NCBI GenBank assembly: GCA_015501595.1 | Contig: JADNRX010000740.1 | Coordinates: 1 to 24,493 of the forward strand | DNA: 24,493 nucleotides | Source: Hymenopellis radicata | Taxonomy: Eukaryota; Basidiomycota; Agaricomycetes; Agaricales; Physalacriaceae | Reading direction: 5' to 3' | Shown: piece after piece, positions 18,948 to 24,493 of the stretch | Layout of the letters: every line of letters starts with the position of its first letter | How positions within the stretch are numbered: position 1 is the first letter of the stretch | Translations under genes and position numbers: made by a program | Notes under the pieces: generated by a model | Told to the model about the DNA's origin: nothing | Seen by the model: only the letters and a program-made list of their open reading frames with translations | Database searches by the model: none

Positions 18948-20125
18948 ATTCATTGAAAGTTTTCTATGATTAATATCGTTATCGTGTGTGTATTTGTAAC
19001 TCGTGCTTCGCATGTAACCAGCAATTGAACCTGACGTGACCTGTGTAGCCATTGTTTTGAAGTGATGACGATACGTGGTTGGGCGTCGTGCCATGGATGA
19101 ACTTGAAGCGTAAAGCTTAACGAGGTGCTGCGCCAAAACTTCAACTCCCAGAATAGGAGCGAGCTCGAACACTCACGAACATATGACGCATATGTGGTAT
19201 CATCCTCAACGATCCGATCGCGACGTACCACTTTGGGCTGGAGAGTGACCGCATTAGGACTCTTGTGGATCTCTCAGACAACCATCCGATCAATCCGATC
19301 GCGACGTACTGGAGGAGGCGCGATTAAGACTGGATTAGTCTCCCGTTGGATCTCTCAGACGAGCAAAGAATTGCGAGCTTGAGTATAGCAGATCCAAAGA
19401 GAATTGGTCCTCGAAGCAGCAAGTGGGCGCTAGGGGTGGCTATGCCGCCTGTCGGGGCTAATCGGAGCTAGACACATTTGATACACCGGTCCCGACCTTT
19501 TTTTACTGCTCACGCTCACGTCGCGAAACGCCGGGGTCAGTTATGGATCCCGCTGTGATCTACCGCATCGATACGAGCTATAGCGCCCATCGTCATGACG
19601 AGTGTACACCTCACTGCTGTCATGTCATGGTTAGTATTGCTCCAAAGTCGGACTTTCGATTGACTACGAGCAGGTGCCCGCCCGGTATCCAGGTATGACT
19701 CCTATGGGCGGTAATTGCATATGGGATCTTCGAAATAATAATACAGAGGATCCGCATCCTCAGCACCTCCTCCGTCTCTCCTGATGGCCGGCCACGCTAT
19801 AACTTGTCGTGATTTACTGCATGTACTGAGGTCTAATTGTCTACCTTGCTCTAGCAGCAGTCTCCCATACTGGCGCTCTTCTTCTGCCGCTTCTAGAGGC
19901 TCTACGACGCCTTAGGAGCCATTCACCCTGTGATGTATCCCATGCGCCACCCGCTGTCCAGCAAGAAGAGCCAAATGACCGGTCTCGTGCTTGTTCTCCC
20001 AAGTCTCCTCTTGGGGCTCGACGATATGTCTGTAGAAAAGAATAGACATCACTTTTGGCTCCAACGCCACAATTCGAGACGTACATAAATAAGGTATAAG
20101 ATGATCCCAACCTCCCAACAACAAC
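18948..20125. other. Gap with no recognised gene, includes a degenerate tandem repeat
   Basis: About 1.18 kb between TPR gene C and the ERG27-like gene. Apart from the 81-bp repeat pair near 19212-19373, only short open frames occur. A minus-strand frame at 19912-20128, downstream of the ERG27 stop, has no family resemblance. Confidence 0.35.
19212..19373. repeat. Degenerate tandem repeat, two 81-bp units
   Basis: ATCCGATCGCGACGTAC occurs at 19212-19228 and 19293-19309, and TGGATCTCTCAGAC at 19266-19279 and 19347-19360, both exactly 81 bases apart. The sequence between is similar but diverged. As 81 is a multiple of three, the unit could be a 27-residue coding repeat ('DPIATYHFGLESDRIRTLVD' and on, versus 'NPIATYWRRRD' then a stop), now broken. 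Confidence 0.8.
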
Positions 20126-21512
20126 CTAGATGCTCCTATGCGGATCCTGCTGCACCTTGGTATATAGCTCCTGACATCTCTCAACCAGACCGCGTGCTTC
20201 CTTCTCGTACTGCGGCCAGAATCTGCTCTGGTTTACCTCAACCCTCGATATCCCCAGCGATTGATCATCGACTCAAAAACAACAGGGAGATATGCCCCAG
20301 ACTCGGAACGTAGCGACGGGATGGCAGACAGAGGTATGAGAGTAGCAGATATAGCCGACACCGAAGCCAGATAGGGCGTGACCATGTGGTATTTTGAGCC
20401 CGCGAAACGCGCCTATAAACGTCAGTACACCTTTGATAACTGATAAAAAGGATCCTCACGAGATAGCAAAGCTGAACCTGAAGAACCCTCAACACCGCGC
20501 CTGTAAGCTTCGCCGAGATCCCAGTCTGCGATATACCGGGTGCATAATAATGTGGCGAATCAAATCCGAGTCGCGCACCGCAGCCTCATCCAATATCGCC
20601 GCGAACATCTCCGTCTCGAACTTGACCAGCTCGTACGGCTGCTGCGTCTTCCGTCAGCTGCCAGTCGTCCAAGCTGAATCCGTGCGCGCACGCATTCGTC
20701 GATGTGGTCCACATAACGCGCGAACCCGTGCGTGTACTTGAGTAGGGGAACCAGCTCCCGGTACTGAGAGAAGGGTGGGTCAGTATGAAGACCGCGATGA
20801 GCTGAGGATCGCGTGCCATGACATAGTGCGAGAATAAGTTTGCTTGGAACATCCAACCGAGACCGTCGACGCTGCGTTCGCCGTGACATGCAGGTTGAAG
20901 GCAGGTCGCGAAACGATGCTGAAAGGGTCGGTGAGCATCTGCTTCAAAGCAACGTCCAGCTTATCCGGTCGTAGCTCGCGTTCCCAGCATTGCATATGAG
21001 ATGTGAGATGTATGGGTAACTAGATTCCTTCAGCCTCTCGTTGACACATAAACAACCGACAAACACACTTTTTCTTGATCTCGTCCGTGAATCTAAACAC
21101 ACTCGAGAGGTCGGCAAGATCCACAGCGCGGACATCAATTTCCACATTCAGACGAAAACTTTCAGCGTGCTCGTCCACCCCCTCCGTATGCACGCGACTC
21201 TGAATATACGCATCCAAGCTCTGGAAGAGCTCCTTCTTCGCTGCCTCGGCGCGTTGGACGCTTCTGCATGCCATAATCAAGGTCACCCCATGGCTCGGTA
21301 TGGGGAGAGCATCTTTGCCTCCCGCTGGCGTCGGGATCTTCAGGTCCTCGAGGTCGGCAGGTGTCGCGTGCGAGAGCTGGTGCAAAAGTCGTTCACATAT
21401 CCCAAAGCCGACGCCGCTGCAAGTGCCAGTCAACTGGAATGCGCCATGCACTTGAACTGCGAAACACGCACCTGTTAGCCCCCGTAACAATGATTATAGG
21501 CCGTGAAGACAT
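20126..21512 (-). pseudogene. ERG27: 3-ketosteroid reductase (Erg27-like short-chain dehydrogenase), multiply frame-shifted
   Basis: Exon 1 (21512-21472) and exon 2 (21416-21069) join as 'MSSRPIIIVTGAN'+'SGVGFGICERLL', the TGxxxGxG cofactor motif of an SDR. Then come 'GVTLIMACRSVQRAEAAKKE', 'VDLADLSSVFRFTDEIKK', 'YPYISHLICNAGNASYDRIS' (NAG motif), 'LGWMFQANLFSHY', 'RVMWTTSTNA', 'DDWQLT', 'PYELVKFETEMFA' (YxxxK) and 'HPGISQTGISAKLTGA', ending 'VERCQELYTKVQQDPHRSI'. Probable introns: 21417-21471, 21020-21068, 20764-20822 and 20413-20459. From exon 3 on the blocks sit in different frames, with single-base breaks near 20955, 20883, 20724, 20640, 20537 and 20255. Known of the family: Erg27 reduces the C3 ketone in sterol C4 demethylation at the ER. 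As written it cannot be translated whole. Confidence 0.75.
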
Positions 21513-22456
21513 CTATGCTGCCACCCAAATAGCAGGAATAGAGGCGCTGTCTAAGCACTCAGGACACAATGTGGGGTGAGAGACTCAGGAAGAGTCCTCG
21601 CGAGTGAGATTCCGGAGGTACGCAGACCTTCCTGAATCAAGACTCGAGGGAGTGGTGCGTGGGTGCGAAGAGTGAGGTGCTGATGGCGAACGGTGAGAGG
21701 CGATCGATGTGAACGTGTCCTCGCAATTCTCTCGATCTCACAAGAATCTGCATCTCCATGGGTAAAAAAAGAGGTGCGGCCATCACTGGCAGTTCCTGGC
21801 AGTTCATCAAGAGAAGCAATACGTGGGCAATGCAATAGACTCTCACCGCTGCCACCACCTTTCCCCTGACACTTTCTGTCCTTGGGAAGATCACAGACCG
21901 CTCGATGGGCGACATCCAAGTCTTTCCGCATCCGGATGAAAGGCGCGAGGGTGAAGGCAAACCAGTGGACGCTGAAGGGACGACATTTTGGAATCCATGG
22001 CGCAGTTGGCGAGAACACGACGCGTGGGACAAGTTTACAGTCTACTTGCTGCTGAATTGGCCAACAGATAACGGTTCATCTCGCCTCTATTCCTGGAACC
22101 TCAACGGATCTTGGATGGAAGATGAGCGCTTCAAATGTATCGGCCGCGCTTATGGGCATCACGATACTGATGGGTCCAATAAGTAATTTCAATTGGAACT
22201 GTTCTTCTGTGTGGGTACGAGTTCCTTTCGTGAGGTGTTTCCCAACAAAGACGTTCGCACATGTAGAACTCTTGAGCGATGCAAAGATCGGCATCAATTT
22301 ACTGCGGTACATTATGCCATTCATTGCAGACCTTCTGTGATATCGTAAGTTGATGATATCTTGTTTGTGTTCGCGTTTCTCTCTCAGTTCGGTGATTCCA
22401 TTGTGCGGGCGGATGCTCAAAAAGAGGATGCCCAAGCTTTGAGAGGGTAACTAATC
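21513..22456. other. Gap; possible NAPE-PLD-like N-terminal fragment at 21905-22030 (+)
   Basis: An open plus frame from ATG 21905 reads 'VFPHPDERREGEGKPVDAEG', 'TTFWNPWRSWREHDAWDKF'. The 'F.NPW.S' pattern is reminiscent of the N-terminus of NAPE-PLD-like metallohydrolases, but no metal-binding HxHxDH follows. Downstream frames to 22340 are not recognised. If right, it is a detached fragment, since a NAPE-PLD-like C-terminus lies on the opposite strand at the window end. Confidence 0.25.
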
Positions 22457-24098
22457 ATGTCGCTGTTGGACTTCATTATCTCTGAACTTCGAACTGGGTG
22501 AGCCACCGTGCTCCCTACACCTTCTCACATTGATTCTTTTTCAGGCGTATCTCTATCACGACAGAGTTGTCCGCCACAGGCACGTTGCACTCTACTCTAG
22601 CTTGTCTTTTCTCTGAATTCCGAGATCCATTTTACCAGTCCTAGTCGCTTACGACTATTTCCTCACACTGTCGGACGAACACACTCATCTCTGGAAGCCC
22701 AAGAAGACACTCGTGTTCTTTCTTTATGCGGTCCTTCGTTATGCGACTTTGGGCTACCACATCATATTTGTGATAAGCTTCTTTTTACCGCAGTTGAACA
22801 AGGTGGGGTCAGTTGCCCCGCAAAATTCTCTGTCTTCACCGAATCGACACTAATACATGCATTATAGGAGTAAGTATCCCCTCCAAAACTCTAGGTCCCG
22901 CACATCTGAACAGACCTCTCCAGGTGCGGCGGAGTGATTCGCACCAGCCAGTTTCTCTTCATTCTTTCGTCCGCAAGTCTTTCAGGTCGGTCCATGGAAC
23001 CCCTTGCTCGTTGCAGCTCTCAGTCGTATCTCCAGCCATATTCGCATTGCGGACATTTTGCCATCTTACCAACGCAATCGTTAATTCTCGCCATCTTATG
23101 CATCGTTCGCAGTCGCCAAGACTGTTGTCAGCCTGGTCAGTATGAACCTCAGTCTAGTATGTCTTAGCATATCTCACGCTTAGGATATGCCTAGCTCGAT
23201 ACTTGCACACTACGGCTACTGTCGTTCCATCACTCTTCAGTTCATTCGACCGGTGCACCAGAGTTTGGACAAGAAATGTAGGTGTTCCTGAATGGTGAAG
23301 GCCGCGTGATATCGATGTCGTTTCTAGGGAACACGACTTCGTCTTCACTGGCACTACTCTTTGATACTCTGGTCTTAGGCTTCAGTATCTATCGGACCGT
23401 CGGACAATGCATCAGGGCGCGACGCCTCGACATGCCACAAGGTGTTACTTACTTCATTCTTCGAGATGGTACGTTGATAGTACTTTGTGGAACCTTTGCT
23501 GAATACTCCCAAACGTTCAGCCTTGCTTTATTATCTGTGAGTGTAATTACTATAGCACGCTTATAGTTTGATCCAACTCGTGGCTATCAAGGTCCATCGA
23601 AGTCATGATAATTTCAAGCATCGTTTTTACTCAGGTGAAGTCTCTTGGAAGTCTCATGCTCTCTTTGACCCGTTCTTTTCGCTCATCTGTTGCTGCTATT
23701 TTTGAAGATTCCGTCACTGGTGAGTGCCTCGTCGAATGCAAGGACGTCCATATCAGACCTTTACAGGCAAACGTGGGAAGAGTGACCACAATTCTACAAA
23801 CAGCGTAAGGATACTACCTCGTCACCACAGCTCGATCGCTGAAACCGGTCATAGGCTTGCACCGATTCTCACGCAGAGATTGGTCCTGAATCTCAGAGAC
23901 GTTGATAACAGTGTTTCGTCGAACCCAAATGGTACGAAGTCGGATAGGCTGGATGACATGCAGTTTGCGCACGGCTCTGTCATAGGCAACATCGGCGCGC
24001 CTATGCGCTCGTCATTAGAGTTCGATGAGCTTTGGGATGTAGACGGAGATGCAGAAGAAGATGATATCATGGAGGTAGTACGCAGAAGTGAGTGTTAG
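22457..24098 (+). CDS. DUF6533 domain membrane protein (about seven TM helices)
   Basis: Exon 1 is 22457-22497 ('MSLLDFIISELRTG'), exon 2 is 22545-22579 and exon 3 is 22639-22802, which reads 'VLVAYDYFLTLSDEHTHLWK', 'KKTLVFFLYAVLRYATLGYH'. This is the DUF6533 signature (YDYxLT ... W ... K ... FxxxRY) that opens fungal seven-helix proteins. The intron at 22580-22638 has a GC donor. Exons between about 22870 and 23280 are short and I could not fix them. Later blocks are clear: 'LALLFDTLVLGFSIYRTVGQ', 'PQGVTYFILRDGTLIVLCGT' and the cytosolic tail 'TQRLVLNLRDVDN' followed by an acidic end. It acts in a membrane, function unknown. The family is widespread and expanded in Agaricomycetes. The stop at 24098 faces the NAPE-PLD-like stop only 55 bases away. 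Confidence 0.7.
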
Positions 24099-24153
24099 AT
24101 GGAGGAAGGGCCAGCGTAGTAGACAGATTAGCCCGATACATTTCTTGACTTAT

Positions 24154-24493
24154 TTATATCATCACTGTTTCCCCGATATCACAGACTGTGAACCGGCCAT
24201 CTTCGATGTCATTCTTCCTGCATTCCTCGGCTAGTAGATGCGGTGGCTCGAGGACTTGTTCGTTGGTAAGAATGAACGTTCTGAAGCATGGTCAGCCTCA
24301 AAAAGCGTTCCCCCGGAATCGACCTACCCCCAGTGCATTCCAAGGGCGCGTTTGGCACGAAGATCCTTGAACAGAAGGACACTATCCGCCGGACAACAAT
24401 GATTCGGCGACGTGTACCGCTGAGGAAGATAGGCTCTGGCCAGATTTGGGCTTGAGTACTACTCCGATTGAAATACACGGGGACTTACCCTAT
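24154..24493 (-). CDS. NAPE-PLD-like metallo-beta-lactamase-fold hydrolase, C-terminal part (5' end outside window)
   Basis: The last exon (24280-24154) reads 'TFILTNEQVLEPPHLLAEEC', 'RKNDIEDGRFTVCDIGETV' and stops at 24154-24156. It joins across a 47-bp intron (24281-24327, GTAGGT..CAG) to 'PADSVLLFKDLRAKRALGMH' + 'WG'. The 'AKxALxMHWGTF' block with its metal-site His followed by 'LEPPxxLAEEC' is characteristic of N-acylphosphatidylethanolamine phospholipase D-like enzymes, which use a di-zinc centre to cleave NAPE to N-acylethanolamine and phosphatidic acid. The HxHxDH half of the site must lie beyond the window. Exon borders upstream of about 24415 are not fixed. Confidence 0.68.

Noticed and set aside
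1..24493. CRISPR arrays, bacterial operons, insertion sequences or prophage features
   Set aside because: The gene structure, introns and tRNA are eukaryotic, and no regularly spaced repeats or bacterial signals are present.

Overview
The window looks like nuclear DNA from an agaricomycete (mushroom-forming basidiomycete). Genes are densely packed on both strands. Most are cut by many 45-70 bp introns with GT..AG (sometimes GC..AG) borders and CTNAC-like branch sites. Several products belong to families expanded in Agaricomycetes: F-box proteins, a DUF6533 seven-helix protein, TPR proteins, and a kinase-like gene with an 'ILPTS...GGFA' N-lobe. No species can be named from the sequence alone. 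All exon borders were worked out by eye from splice signals, reading phase and remembered family patterns. No database search was run.

Layout, left to right: a secreted LPMO-like gene broken by several single-base frame shifts (278-1471, +); about 1.5 kb with nothing recognised; an F-box protein with a Cys4 motif (2963-4547, -); CTF8 of the Ctf18-RFC clamp loader (4890-5424, -); an intron-containing tRNA-His(GTG) (5471-5552, +); TPR gene A (5985-8130, -); an F-box gene with a damaged 3' part (8544-9827, +); TPR gene B (10309-12578, -), a paralogue of A with matching exon architecture; a perfect 43-bp tandem duplication just upstream of B; an intronless TetX-like FAD monooxygenase (13759-14895, +); FRA10AC1 (15715-16413, -); a divergent promoter with two ACGCGT boxes; a truncated kinase-like gene followed directly by a stray bromodomain exon (16730-17560, +); a third, unrelated TPR gene C (18081-18947, +); a degenerate 81-bp tandem repeat; an ERG27-like 3-ketosteroid reductase with about six frame breaks (20126-21512, -); a possible NAPE-PLD-like N-terminal fragment (about 21905, +); a DUF6533 membrane protein (22457-24098, +); and the 3' end of a NAPE-PLD-like metallohydrolase (24154 to the window end, -).

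The genes do not form an obvious cluster or pathway. Housekeeping functions (CTF8, FRA10AC1, tRNA-His, sterol reductase) are interspersed with fast-evolving accessory families (F-box, TPR, kinase-like, DUF6533). The most notable pattern is an uneven burden of one-base frame shifts. The LPMO-like gene, the 3' part of the F-box gene and the ERG27-like gene carry several each. The two long TPR genes, FRA10AC1 and the FAD monooxygenase are perfectly open. This is either real pseudogenisation of selected genes or patchy consensus error, and the sequence alone does not settle which.
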